The notes under the pieces are model-generated. The model did no database searches and was not told the origin of the DNA. It saw only the letters and a program-made list of their open reading frames with translations. From Pyrenula massariospora (Eukaryota > Ascomycota > Eurotiomycetes > Pyrenulales > Pyrenulaceae), in assembly GCA_021030905.1 (NCBI GenBank), contig JAGFMI010000018.1:620001-684000 (forward strand): a DNA stretch of 64,000 nucleotides, written 5' to 3'. Within the stretch, counting starts at the first letter, position 1, and each line of letters starts with the position of its first letter. Positions 11,100 through 24,169 of the stretch are shown here, piece by piece. Made by a program: the position numbers and the translations under genes.

Positions 11100-12675
11100 T
11101 TACCGTTCAAGCTCCCGGCTAGCGTTTATGTTTCCGGATGCAAGGAGAGAGCGCATAGTTTCTTCAACGTGTTGCGTTGAGGAGTCTGTTTCATATCGGT
11201 CAAGCAGGGCAACGTCCCAGTGTTGAAAATTGCGGGCAGGTTTCGGTAGCAACTCGGTGCTTTTCTGCAGAGCTTTGTGAAATCTATTCTTTGCATCGCC
11301 AGGTAAGAAAAGCTCTTCTAGCGAAGAAGCGTTGTTATCCAAAATCTTTTGCGGGTCGTTTACGTTCTGATAAAAGACTTTCATGGCTCGTCTCGCACCC
11401 GACAACATCGAACTAGTGTATCGTAGGTCAGGGTTGAAGGCCCATAACTGCCCATGTCAGAGATAATATTGGCATTGGGCAAAAGGCTTCGACCTACCAA
11501 CAACCCATTGTCATTGCCACTGTGCACGATGAACTTGCGCAGGCCCACAGATTCAATCAAGGCTAGGAGCTGCAAGCAAAGCACTGTCTCCACCGGGATC
11601 GTATCCATTAAAGAATTTTCAGACCGCTGTAAAGCTAGATTCCATTTGTAAAAGCGCCATCCACCAACATTCTCGTCAACGATTCCAATGTTTGCTCCAC
11701 ATTGTACGCAATTCAGCTCGTGCTGATCCGTCGCAAGTATGGCTGAAACGGCCTGCACATTGTAAGTAGAAATGTACCTCAAATTAATCTCGCCACTGAC
11801 ACGAGCTTGCATTACTGGCGAAGAAAGTCGGAGGTCCTTTAAAGCCATTTTCAAAAAGCAAATTCATCGAGGTCAAAGACTCTTGAGAACAAGGCTTTTG
11901 GAAAGGCTTTCAAATGCAGGGTTTGTTGATCTAGGACAGTTGTATCGGAGATCAGGCCACGGAGAGCGTAAGCAATGCGAACCTCCTTCTTAAAGTCCCT
12001 GTTGCGCACAAATTGCCTTGCTACAATAAGAAAGAAATAGCTGCATGTGAAAAGGAATGACAATAAAAAAGCATGCCTTACCTTTACGCCTGTGCAATCT
12101 TTCGAAGAAAGAACAATTGATGAAGTGTCAATCAAAGCTGCTCCACGACGAGCTTCAACCTTATTGTGTGCGGCATAGCCCTTAGAGCAAGCTGTATCTA
12201 CCCCTGTTGGTTGTGCCTTCTCAACTGGCTTGTGACAGTGCCAGTAATCCATCATCTCCGCCCAATTTTGGCTGGGCAGATCGTGCCATAAAAATCCTTC
12301 GGTAGGATAGCAGAGCACATTGTGACAATTATAACAAGAGAGTATGGTTCGCTCCGTCATCGTATCCGCTGCCCAGACAGAGTGGAAATCGATCTGATGA
12401 GTAGTTGAGGTGACAGCATCTGGATCGGCTATTTCCAGCCGCAGAGATAGCTCTTTAGCCTTCTTGGCTGGTATGTCAATCTCTGCGGTTCCGGATATCG
12501 TCGTCGGCAGAAAAATTTTTGCGGTTTCTCCGTCGTGTGAAACAGAGATTGTTCTTTTATCCGAGGCTACTTCGATCTTGGTCTGTTCATTCTTCACAGT
12601 CTGTAGCGAGGCATACAACGTGATCTGCCTGATGTTCACAAGGATCTCGGCGTACAGAAATATCTTCCTGTCCAT
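11100..12675 (-). CDS. Ipa1/UBE3D-like HECT-type E3 (E2-binding protein)
   Basis: Family of human UBE3D and yeast Ipa1, proteins that bind ubiquitin-conjugating enzymes. Three exons are well supported and all in phase 0: 12082-12675, 11498-11752 and 11100-11447. The first carries the N-terminal sheet, paired cysteines (SCYNCHNVLCYP) and DLPSQNWAEMMDYWHCHK. The second has CVQCGANIG and RKFIVHSG. The last begins LWAFNPDLRY across a 50-nt intron (11448-11497) and continues RRAMKVFYQ to the stop. Between 11753 and 12081 the structure is uncertain: either one intron of about 330 nt, or two introns around a small exon (11801-11836). The in-frame ATG at 12675 (MDRKIFLYAEIL) matches the family start; upstream there is only a TTG. 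Confidence 0.83.
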
Positions 12676-13460
12676 CGCCCGCAAAAGTGAATTGTGACTG
12701 TAGTAAATCGCATGTATTGAATCAAGGGAAGCTAAAGAGATAAGCGGGAAACGCAAAGGAATAAAAGCTCAACTATCTGGGTATCTAACTGGATAGATAC
12801 CTTAGTCATGTGCGTGCCCATAACACCGAGATAGTTAAAGGTGCGTGGTGCAAAACCCGACTAACTGCCGAGTCGCATTTGAGGTCCGCGTTGTCTTTCT
12901 CTTGCTTCGTAAGTATTTTCTGCAACGACTTTCGTCGGTCAGTCGCTCTCTTTCCGGATTCGTACTCGTACAAAGCGATGTTCCAATTAGAACCATGCTC
13001 TAGATGGCATGCGGTAGAGTATTCACCCCTAAGCGGAGAGGGCGATTTCAGTGGCATCCCTCAACAGCAATAGAGCAAGGCGAACCCCTGGAGACGTCTT
13101 GCATGCCGACCTCTCACGAACACTTGTTACGACAATTTGGGTCGCACAATGAATCTATCACGCGTCTGTGGTCTATTCTTCACCAATGATCTCAAGCCAG
13201 GTCGCCTATTTGGACAGACTTTGCCCTACGGAATCACTTATGCGACGGCTACCCGCAAGAAGCGCACTTGACTGACCAGACCATTAATGGCCTCGTGCGT
13301 GCTTTGAAATCCTTTTGGCATTATTCATAAATAGCCTATGCCCTCTTAACTGAATTTTGTGATGTTGAGTTTCTTAAAGCCGTGGTAGACGAGCGAACGA
13401 CAACTGACCCGAAAATTTTTTGGAAACCCCCGAAATGACACGACTTTTCCTTTTGCAACC
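12676..13460. other. Intergenic upstream of the E3 gene
   Basis: Promoter side of the Ipa1-like gene. No gene, repeat or clear motif seen in about 785 bp. Confidence 0.5.
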
Positions 13461-15475
13461 ATGTTACCCTTCATTCTAAGACTGCGCTGGGTCCTCCTAC
13501 CATTCAACCAAAGAGACCCTAGGCCGTGTCCAGGCTTAATAGCAGTCGCAAAAAGCCCGTCTCAACGCCCATGTGAACACCGGCAGACTCCAGAGAGCAT
13601 GCTATAAGGAAGAGCAAATATGGGTTTCTTCAAATGTCGCACTCCCTTGAATCGAATGGCTTAACAAGGATGTCCACAGACATGGCAATTCTTTCCAGGG
13701 ATCACCCAGGTCTCCCGCCCGTGACGAGCACAGTTTGGGCATCTCACACCAGACATCTATCTACTTGTCAGCATATTCAATTGAATGAGAGATGCTTCTT
13801 AAGGGAGCTTCCGCAAGATACGTACAGGAGACATTTCTGGGTTCGGTGGCAGTTGGACCCCTTTCGTTGGTTTGACATGGTCTTCCATCCTGAATTGTGC
13901 TTTGATTGCTCGAGAAGCCGCTTAAGAGAGTGAGGCGGTAGTAGTTCGCGTCTAGATGTCAAAAAGATGTGTTGAGAAATGAAAAGGTGACTTGTTGACG
14001 AGTTGCAGACCTGGCCTTTATAGAAACTTCCCTCAACTTTATCGCCGAGGAAGTCTACAGTCTCATGCCGACATGTCCGAATTTGTCGTCTAATCATTCG
14101 TACAGTCAAGACGCCCATCCCACGTTGGAATGCAAGTAGTCAGGTTGCTAACCGCTTTTTTCTCAATGACTTTTTGACACCGCAATTCTGCTCAAAGCGA
14201 GTTTTTGTTGGCTTTCAAGGATGGAGGACCTTTCCTGAAGACTGTCCTGCGAACAAAGGCCGGTAATCGGGCGGAGGACATTTTGTATGACCTGTCAACG
14301 ATAACAATTGGTCTCAGCTGCAGAACAGAAGACGATATCTTCGTATGGATGGTTACACAAATTTTTTCCTTATCTTGAACAGCACTTTCCCGTCGGTCTG
14401 AATTAGTACCGGCTATACGGAAGCGAATCAAGCTCTCTGCGAACGGCAAAGTTTTGTTGTTTCAAGTTTACCGACCGGATACTCCTCGTTCAACGACACC
14501 TAGCCCATGCTGGATCCTAGAAGCAAATGTATTCTTGCTGTAAGTTGTGCCCTGCGTCTTTTTGAGCATGATGTGTTTACTTGAAAGATACCTTTCAAAG
14601 AAATTTTGAAGGTTCTGTCACTGCTTTGAGCTTGCTCAGAAGTCTTCTTATCTTGCTAATTACCCTATAACATGCTGACATGTTGAGAACGAAGGCCCTG
14701 AAAGAGGGATGTTCTCGCTCGCTGCAGGATTCGCATTTGAACCTCACATACGTATACATCCGCAGAAAATCTCTGACAGGGTTGACGCTGTGAATTTTAG
14801 CTTTGAGGAGCAGCGCTTCTGTCGCTTGGACAGTCTCGGTACCTCCCTCTCGGCAAATTTTGACACGTCTCCTTCAGGTACTGGTCAATGTCCTTTGTGC
14901 TTCCCGCTTGGGACCCTATCAACGGCATCGAGGAAAAGGTAAATCAAGAGCTGCAGCAGCTTATTTCAGAAAGCTCCACCGCCATTACCGCTACACAGCT
15001 AGCCGAGGCTTTCACCGACAAAAGATTGTTCAACGTGAACCCTAATTCTAATGATTGAAAACGTGTTTGACTCTAGAGCACGGTCAAAGCTAACAATTCT
15101 AGTGCTCACCGCATTATTTTGAAAAAAAAATCACTATTTGGTATCTGTTACACGAAGTACAATCAATGGGCATATGACCCCTGCACCGGTGAACTCAGCA
15201 TTCGATTGGGCCGGGAAATCGTGGCTTGGGCTTTGATGCACACAGTGGAAACCGCATTAGTCGATGCGACATGGCAGGCATCCTCTTGGCCTACCATCGC
15301 TCCCTTCTTTTCGATTCTAGCAGGTCCTGCCTCGTACGCAAAAAGATTGACATAAGTCAATTTGATGAAACTGAGCGCGAACCTCAAGATTGCCCGTTCT
15401 AATTACTCCATCAAACTTGCGCTCCGACGGCTCCAAGATTGCATCCGCGACGAACTTTCCTTTCACCGTGGATGA
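13461..15475 (+). pseudogene. Unrecognised decayed or highly intron-split gene
   Basis: No long ATG-started frame exists here, yet successive plus-strand stretches translate into sequence with ordinary protein composition. Examples: PFNQRDPRPCPGLIAVAK near 13.5 kb, DLAFIETSLNFIAEEVYS near 14.02 kb, FLLAFKDGGPFLKTVLRT near 14.2 kb, LSANGKVLLFQVYRPD near 14.44 kb, FSFEEQRFCRLDSL near 14.8 kb, AWDPINGIEEKVNQELQ near 14.91 kb and KYNQWAYDPCTGELSIRL near 15.16 kb. Some joins have plausible splice sites, such as GTAAGT at 14540; others do not, and the frame is interrupted several times. I recognise no family. It is either a pseudogene or a gene with unusual splicing. Confidence 0.35.
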
Positions 15476-15567
15476 CTATACGATGAAAAATTTAATGATA
15501 TCGAGTGGCCAATGTCTTACTGCTTGAACGATCGGTCACTTCAGCGCACCGTATTTGGACGCTCTAA

Positions 15568-18032
15568 CTAGGAAAGAACTTTGCTAATCTTGACAAGCAG
15601 TACACCCTGCGATTCTACCCCATGTGAATTTAATAGATGCACGAATCGGAAACCTTCCATACAGCGGTCAAGACGAATGCAAGCCCAGCCGACTAGCTCA
15701 TCTTTTCCTAATTTGTCGTGCTTGACTTTCAACCTAGATATCGCGCGAGGTCAGTGAACAGCTATAGGTACGCCTCTCCAAAACTACGAGACGAGATTCC
15801 GGAGCTATGTAGGTTGTGTAACTCGCAAGTAAGTAGCCGAGAAGTCCAATATCAGGACTTCTCATCAAAACCAATCACACGACGTAAGATGAATGAGAAA
15901 TGACGAAGCAGAGCGAAGAGCGCGCGACCAAAGAACACCACAGAATGGACAGTGTCATCCACTTACCTGAGAAATGCTAGCTCCTCCACAACATCCGGGA
16001 TGTCCGCGAAATGCAACTTCTCGCCCTCGAAATCTGGATCGACGCCTGTTCGGGGCTTCGTTCTCCTTCTCACCGCCTCGTCTTCTCCTTTATCTTTCTC
16101 GGCAGCCATTTTGGAAATATCAGCCGGCTCTCCAATGTGCAGCGAGCCTTTGACGTATGGGTGCAACTTCTTTGCATGCTTATCCTCCATTCCGTCGGGA
16201 AGTGGAAGTTGCTGAGCAGCAAATACCTCAATGGTCAAGTTCAAAGAGCGCCGACAAACGTCCTTCATATTTTTACCCTTGCTTCGAAAGCCCTCGGGTT
16301 TTAGCACCCATCCGGCTTCACCGGCAAACATCCCTTCGTTCAGCATCATTCCCTTATCCCACCGCTGCCAGTTCAGAGCCACCATCTGAATACCCTGGCG
16401 CCAGAGAAAGGTAGGTTCGAGGTTGGACGAAGTTACGCGCATTCCCGAAGGATACGCACGCATTAGGTAGCATCGATTATGCTCGAAGAGGGCCTTTGCG
16501 TCAGTCTCATGGACATTGGCTACCTTTTTCTCGGAAAGAGAAAACACGTGAGTCGGAATGTTTGCTTCTATACCAACCGATTAGCCTACGGATAGAGAGC
16601 TGTCACCGTAAATTTTTCATGTGAAAGTGAAAAGTCTCTCAACCGAGCTGTCATACGCCTGCCAGTTACGAAAAGCTTACTGTTTCAAGCACAACGGCAG
16701 ATATGAGAGAGCCGGTGTATCAGGGCCAAGAAAATATCCTAATTGGACTTGAAGGTGCTTACCTGGCTGGCCGAGGTGTTTGAATGAGAAGCTCTTGGTA
16801 TAAACACCAAATTGACTCAAGGCTTGGATGATCTTTGAACTCGTCTTTTTTTTCCGACCTCCAGGCTCTCGCTCATCCTCTGTCGAAGAAGTCGTTTGTA
16901 CATGCTGCACCGGATTGTTCGTATCTTGACCACCATTTTGCGTCTCTTCACCTTTTTTCTCTCCCTCCCCCTGCGGCGGCGTCCCTTTAACCTTTACGAG
17001 AATTTTACCTCTCAGACTGTTTGGACTTGGTAGCTGGTCAACGTCTTCACCTTCAAGGGTTTTTGTATCTACCAGCATGTCACGCCAAGCGTGGTTCATG
17101 ATCTCAACCATGATCTCTTGCTGCTCGATCCCGGCGTGGACTTCTAGACTAACAACAATAGGTAGATCTGAGGTCACGAAAGCACTGTCACGAATCGCAT
17201 GGCATACTTCTCGGAAAGACACCTCCTTAGTAAAAGTGTATCCATGCAGAACTCGTGGCTCGGCACGGCTCACCGTTGTCGCCGTCGTCCATGGCGCCGG
17301 TAAGGACAGCTCCTCCGGCACATGTGCAGAGGGATTACTGGGAGCAGGAATCGGGGCAGGGTGTCTTGGAGACCGACCGACTTTGGCCTTTGCGCGGTCG
17401 AGCCTAGCCTTGAACCGTGCTTTTCGGGGGTTTGGCTTTCTGTTAGGGTCATCGGAATCTGAACTGTCGCTAGAGGAATCCTCGTCACCGTCCCAAACGT
17501 CAATCTCGAGACACCGACAACCACGTAGGAGCACCTGACCATACTAGTCAGCACAAACATTCAACCTAAAGAAGCTCTGACATACATCTCTGTACGCATT
17601 AGACGTGCTCTCACTATAGAGCTGGTTCCCGGTCAAGTAAGTATTGTGACTTGAACTAATAAAGTAATTTGATATTGGATAATTCAGATCATGTGACCTT
17701 GGCGCTCCGAGTGCATTAGAGCTCGGGCTCGCCATATAGGCGAGAAAGTCGTCCAGTCCATTGTTGTCCTTGGACAAGGGATGGACGGCCTGTGCGGAAG
17801 GCTCGGGATCCCGTTGCGTTTCGTGGAGGAAACGGGATGCTTGCTCCTGGGAGAGTCCACCTTTGGCAGAGCTGACGCTGTTGAAAATTTGGCTAAGGTG
17901 GGTGATTACGGCGGGGGAGAAGGTTTCGAGCTTCCTGTGCGCAGCAATTGAAGACGGGGCGCCGCCACCTGCTTGAATGGGCACTGTCCCAGCCGTCACC
18001 TTTGGAGCTGTTGCTGGCTCCTGGGCCGACAT
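15568..18032 (-). CDS. Phosphoinositide-specific phospholipase C (delta type)
   Basis: Hydrolyses PIP2 to IP3 and diacylglycerol. Four exons, 17586-18032, 16763-17534, 15967-16567 and 15568-15733, with introns of 51, 195 and 233 nt; about 661 aa. A short EF-hand-like helical region comes first, then the X box with the first catalytic His in SSHNTYLTGNQL (residue about 129) and the second in SLEVHAGIEQQ (about 282). An acidic/basic linker follows, then the Y box (VYTKSFSFKHLGQ, RAYPSGMRVTSSN, GWVLKPEGF) and a C2 domain completed only by the last small exon (GWACIRLDRCMEGF). No PH domain. The ATG at 18032 is the only in-frame one upstream. Divergent from a cupin gene. Confidence 0.9.
15839..15863. 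other. Perfect 9-bp hairpin inside a phospholipase C intron
   Basis: Arms GAGAAGTCC and GGACTTCTC around a 7-nt loop. It lies in the unusually long (233 nt) last intron of the phospholipase C gene. Confidence 0.5.
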
Positions 18033-18545
18033 TTTCAGGACAAGTCGAGAGCTACTGACACCTCTATTCTCGTACTTGGCGTGTCTTGGGCAGATCTCAC
18101 AGTCTTCTGAAGGACGAAGGCCTTTGAGAGCAGTACTCAAGGATCAGACGCTGAGATTTGGTTGGAGAAGTGGGTTTCAAGGAAAATATATCAACTTAAG
18201 CCTAGACGCATGAGCGTTTGATAGGCCTTGGGAAGACATTCTGAAAAGACATTTGGATCTCATCAGTGCTTGTAGCGCAGGAGAAGTCAGACGTTAAGAA
18301 GGTATACGAGGGTCGTGAGATTGCTGATCTAGTGACAAGGTTGATCGGGGCTCAGCTGTTCCAACCTTGGAAGACTGACTCCAAGATGCCAAGATGAGGA
18401 ATTAAGCTTAAATGGTGGGTCCCTCGGGTCATCTCCACCCTGCCCTGCTTCGTCACTGCCTCGGACCTGGTCCACCTAACAGTACATCTTCACCTCGTTC
18501 CGTACGCCTTCCCGTGCCTCGAATACGATCGCTTTGTCAAGCACA
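18033..18545. promoter_or_regulatory. Divergent promoter of phospholipase C and cupin genes
   Basis: 513 bp between two divergent starts. No motif I can name with confidence. Confidence 0.5.
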
Positions 18546-18880
18546 ATGGGCAAGAGTCGATCGGAAGATGAGAAAGAAGTCCGCAGCTGGGGTTTCAATC
18601 ATGTATTTACCTGGACGGATGGACCGTGAGTTCCATTCTGCTTTGCCATGACCAGCTTTCTCACACAACACTTTTCAGAAATGCCCACTATCCACCGCAC
18701 TCTCATGGCGGCTTGACCACTCATCTCATTCGACAAGGATCTCTGACTATTACCTATCCACAAGACGAGCATCCCACAAAAGAGACGTTTGGTGTCGGGG
18801 CAAGGATAGATGTTGCCGCGGGAAGAGTACATGAAGTCTGGATGGGTGACCAAGGGTGTCAGTACGTTATAGGAGAATAA
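18546..18880 (+). CDS. Small single-domain cupin
   Basis: Exons 18546-18625 and 18679-18880, joined over a 53-nt intron with a GTGAGT donor; 93 aa. The splice joins GFNHVFTWTDGP to NAHYPPHSHGGLTTHLI, restoring a continuous cupin core. The metal-ligand pattern is present: HYPPHSH in the first motif and a later His in AAGRVHEVW, with the protein ending GCQYVIGE. RmlC-like cupins of this size are usually metal-binding enzymes or sensors of unknown substrate. The first exon is too short to stand out alone, and the ATG was chosen because it opens the splice-compatible frame. Confidence 0.82.
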
Positions 18881-19962
18881 GTTAAGTTGTGAGCAGAGCA
18901 CGTTGCGGTATTTCACACGGTCTTCCAGTTTGTGAAATCTACCGTTTGTAATCTGCTACGCCTATGTAGGTTGGAGCGATGGTTCTGTTCGAACCCTTCA
19001 TCTTGCGTCAGTCCTTTAACAAGTTGTGATCTTCAAATTTCTTTACGTTGGTATACCGAGCTTTCTAATGCATTTACGGTATTGCGACCTTTATCAATCG
19101 TACAAGCAGGTGTTGCTCATGCCGTTCTCTAAGTATTGAGTTAAGGGAAGCAGCGGCAGCCGTCTCAAAGATTCCAAGTCCGATAGACGCAAGTTCTCCT
19201 AATGGAGTTTGGACTTTATGCTTCTTTGTCTGGAAGTCATCATAAGTCACCAAACGAAAAGTATTCATTCAGGCACCCCCGTGTAATCTTATTCACATCA
19301 CTTTACAATCTTGAGGAATGCCGCTGCACCACTCACCCTTGAAGTGTTTACGAAGATCTCATCATGCCGGGTGAAGTTTACCTTTTCGAGACACCGCAAC
19401 CAGTGACATCGGCGGTGGAAAACTAAGTCGTAATTGCTATCCATCTAGTGTAAGAACATTGATCGTCAATAACAAACGCTGCCTTGAACCATCGTGATGG
19501 GACCGTTGAATAGAAGTAATCACCTCGATGTATGTACCTCTTAAGCCCCTTGAAATAAATACGTTCCCGGTATCAAGCATTGTACCAGCGCAAGGCAAAT
19601 TACACTCGTCTATTCTAGAGGCTTTTGACCCCGTTATAGAAGCTGAACCTTTAATCGTGCTCAAGATGGGAGCCGCACTGAGGCCAGTCGAGGCTGGGTC
19701 TCAGAAGTCGTGGCGCATCTGATCGTTAGCAATGACGCCCGCACGACGCACATTAGATGCGCCACGACTTCTGACACCGAGCCTCGAGTGAGATGCCAAG
19801 AAGGGTCCCGCAGCCCATTGACCGTTCTCGGCACGCCTAATTATATTTTGTGTTCCAACTATCCGTCATACCTGAACCTCCAAACGTTTCGACAATTCAG
19901 GCCGGTTGACTCTATGGAGGCGCTGCGGATCGCGCTTCTAGGTCTGCTGTGCTTTGGTAGAG
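18881..19962. other. Intergenic with inverted-repeat element copy B
   Basis: About 1.1 kb upstream of the ZIP transporter. Besides the repeat at 19688-19787 there is a 64-codon minus-strand ATG frame at 19074-19268 with fair composition but no recognisable domain. I do not call it a gene. Confidence 0.5.
19688..19787 (+). repeat. MITE-like inverted-repeat element, copy B
   Basis: The best-preserved copy, 100 bp. The left end TCGAGGCTGGGTCTCAGAAG and the right end CTTCTGACACCGAGCCTCGA are near-perfect inverted repeats extending inward through GTCGTGGCGCATCT. The centre reads GTTAGCAATGACGCCCGCAC. It ends 175 bp before the start codon of the ZIP transporter. Confidence 0.88.
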
Positions 19963-21413
19963 ATGAAGGCGGGAGAAAGTCAAGACTTCCAAGGTGCGTG
20001 TAGCCGATGTAAACGTCGTCCAGATCCAGGCTGACATACACAGCGCTCGGTGATCTTCAAAACATTCCGTTCGATATTCTAGAGGCCGAGTTCCATAGAC
20101 GGAAAGATGCAGGCGAACAGCCTACCTGTGGCTCAAAGGGAGCTGTTAAGTCCTATAATACACCGCTTCACGTTTTCGCACTCGTCCTCATCCTCGCCTT
20201 GAGCACACTAGGTCCTGCCGCCAATTTCGATGCTTCAGCCTTATACTAACTCCTCGCAGCCTGTTCATTCCCTATCATTGCCCGCCGATTTCCCCGTCTG
20301 CCGATACCGCATCGTTTCCTCTTCCTCTCTCGCCATTTTGGCACCGGCGTGCTAATCGCAACGGCCTTTGTTCATCTTCTACCTACCGCTTTCGTCTCGC
20401 TCACCGATCCATGTCTACCGCGCTTCTGGAATCATGGCTATCCAGCCATGGCTGGACTGATTGCTATGGGTGCGGTGCTGATGGTCGTAACGATCGAAAT
20501 GGTTTTTGCTATTAGAGGAGCTGGGCATGTTCACGGCAGTGAGTGGGACACAATTCCCGCAGAACCGCACATTGAAACTATTTCAAGAGGGAAGGAAAGT
20601 CTGAGTCGACCACCCAATCAGAGAAGCGAGAGCTTCCGGCCATTTCGACAAACTTCCATAGGGGCAGGACAAGAAGACCATCGCGCAGGCCTACTCGGGT
20701 CCAACGGTTCTACAGAGCGGCTTGTAAGCAATGGTACTATTCACCACGCAGCCAACGATAGTGGTTATGACGACCAGTCAGATTCCGATCTTGAAGACCT
20801 AGACCCCGATCCTATCAGCGATGAGTCAATCCGCCTCAATGACAACTCTCCACGCGCGAAAAGCAAACTACACCCACGTCATAAAGACCACGGCTCCGAT
20901 CCACACGATAACCCCCAACGCCTCCTTCTCCAGTGCCTACTTCTCGAAGCCGGCATTCTCTTTCACAGCGTCTTTATCGGCATGGCCGTCTCCGTCGCCA
21001 CTGGCACCTCCTTCATCGTCCTCCTCGTCGCAATCTCCTTTCATCAAACCTTCGAGGGTTTAGCGTTGGGTTCTCGTATAGCCGCTCTAATACCCGATCT
21101 CTTCTCTCCTTCCTCTCCGCGCCCCTGGCTCATGGCCCTTGCCTATGGAACCACCACCCCAATCGGGCAGGCAATCGGGCTGGGGCTGCACAAGCTCTAC
21201 GATCCGGCAAGCACCGTGGGCTTGTTGATGGTCGGAATCACAAATGCAGTCAGCAGCGGTCTGCTCCTCTTTGCAGGGCTGGTGGAGCTGTTGGCGGAGG
21301 ATTTCTTGAGCGATCGGAGCTACGAGGTGCTGAGAGGGAGGAGAAGGATCGAGGCTGGAATTGCGGTCGCCGCTGGGGGTGCGCTTATGGCATTAGTTGG
21401 CGCATGGGCTTGA
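19963..21413 (+). CDS. ZIP-family zinc/iron transporter
   Basis: Plasma- or organelle-membrane importer of divalent metal, Zrt/Irt type. Exons 19963-19993, 20044-20211 and 20260-21413, with introns of 50 and 48 nt; about 450 aa. The first two exons supply a short N-terminus and membrane segment 1 (HVFALVLILALSTL), which a single-frame reading misses. Segments 2-3 follow (VLIATAFVHLLPTAF, then AGLIAMGAVLMVV), then a long acidic, His-containing cytosolic loop. The metal-site helices come next: HSVFIGMAV and SFHQTFEGLALGSR, the hallmark histidines and glutamate of ZIP segments 4 and 5. Three more segments complete eight. Element copy B lies in its promoter. Confidence 0.92.
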
Positions 21414-21832
21414 TCTTGGCTTTGCCTCATTGTGTTATTTGTTGCTGCTTGCAGAGCGGATATACGGTAACACGTCGCATTTTAAGGAGTTTCGAAAGGG
21501 GCATATGATCGGGCTGACTTGGTTTACTGAAGGTTCCGGCGGCATTGTGGCATGTCGGTAGGAACCAGTATATTCTATGCAAATACCGAATGTGGCCAAT
21601 TTCATGGTGCTTTTTTAACAGAATGTCCGTTGCTCCTTGTTTATGAAAGTTACGAAGTCGTAACTTCTACTTGTGTGTTATTTTAGGGAGAGCCGACGCA
21701 GTATCGCAAGAGCAGCCATCATATTATCCCATGTCTGTTGTCCGAAGTCTATGCAACGGTGTATAAAATTGTCTATCTATTTTTTGTCACGAATATCAAC
21801 AAGGCATGGTCCGTCCCTCTCGTCCACCTACC
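21414..21832. other. Convergent intergenic region, ZIP transporter and thiolase
   Basis: About 420 bp between two stop codons. It should contain two 3' ends; nothing else seen. Confidence 0.55.
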
Positions 21833-23234
<1,402 letters not shown>

Positions 23235-24169
23235 TTTGGGACGAAATAGCAGTAGACCGTCAAGTGCTAACTTTTTGCATCCTTGGATTGCATACTGTCG
23301 AGGGTCTCTCTACCTTATCTAGCCCCACGCGAACAAAAAAAAACATTTGGAGTTACTGTAAGCATCCGAGTGGTGTCAGGTTCCTTCGGTCCAAGCTTCT
23401 GTGCCTGGAAGCTTGGACCCTGACCGACACTTTAGTCGCCGAATTGCCCGAATCTCAGCTCATGGAGTTTCTGCGGCCGAGCTTGAGGCTGCCAGAGAGG
23501 CTTCAAGTCATTTTGTTAGAATTTACTTGACAAAATAAGGCTCCCTCTCCCCATCAACCTAAAACACTGCTAATTGCATGGGGCGCCATCCTGAACCGGG
23601 CAAGTCTAAGGATGTGGGAGCCAGCACTCTTAGTATCCCAGGCATGGTTCGCCCGTTGATCTCGGCTACGGATGCCGATGACCCTTAATTACCAGAAGAA
23701 GGAATTTCATCTGGATAATGAAGACGATGTTCGAATCCAACACAGCCTGGCGACTCGAGGCCGGATCGGATGGTGGTCATGCGCCTTTCAGCATTTAACC
23801 GAAAAAGCTTGAACAGCGAGATGCATCCTAACCCTCACTTCCCTGCGCCTCCATTTCCCCGGATTTGCTGCGGAACCGCGTTGGTGGAAATGGTTGAGGA
23901 TCCCGGGAAATTGCTTTGAAAGGTCGTCCTTCATAATGGACTGGCATCTTCTGAGAACCCTTTGTATTGAGCCGGTTCCTATTCCACGCCGGGGAAAGGG
24001 GACGATGAATTTATCCAAACCCTCGTCCAATCTTGTGCGACAAGAACAGCATTCTATAATTTGTGAGCACCTGCATGTTGAAATGTTTTGTTTCAAAGAA
24101 GTTTCTCTCGTTCCCAGCCTTCCTAAAGTCCTCATTGAGTGAACTGTGTTGCTCTTCTTATATCCCACG
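23235..24169. promoter_or_regulatory. Divergent region between erg10 and acetylxylan esterase
   Basis: 935 bp between divergent starts; holds both promoters. The one clear structure is the perfect inverted repeat at 23388-23419. Confidence 0.6.
23388..23419. repeat. Perfect 12-bp inverted repeat upstream of erg10
   Basis: GGTCCAAGCTTC and GAAGCTTGGACC are exact reverse complements separated by 8 nt. Flanking GTGTCAGG on the left and CCTGACCGACAC on the right extend it imperfectly. About 154-185 bp upstream of the erg10 ATG. Confidence 0.75.

Noticed and set aside
19074-19268. 64-codon minus-strand ATG frame
   Set aside because: Composition is fair but it is short, with no domain, signal or splice continuation.
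23700-23745. tRNA-like GTTCGAATC motif
   Set aside because: No pairing T stem, no acceptor stem or anticodon arm around it.
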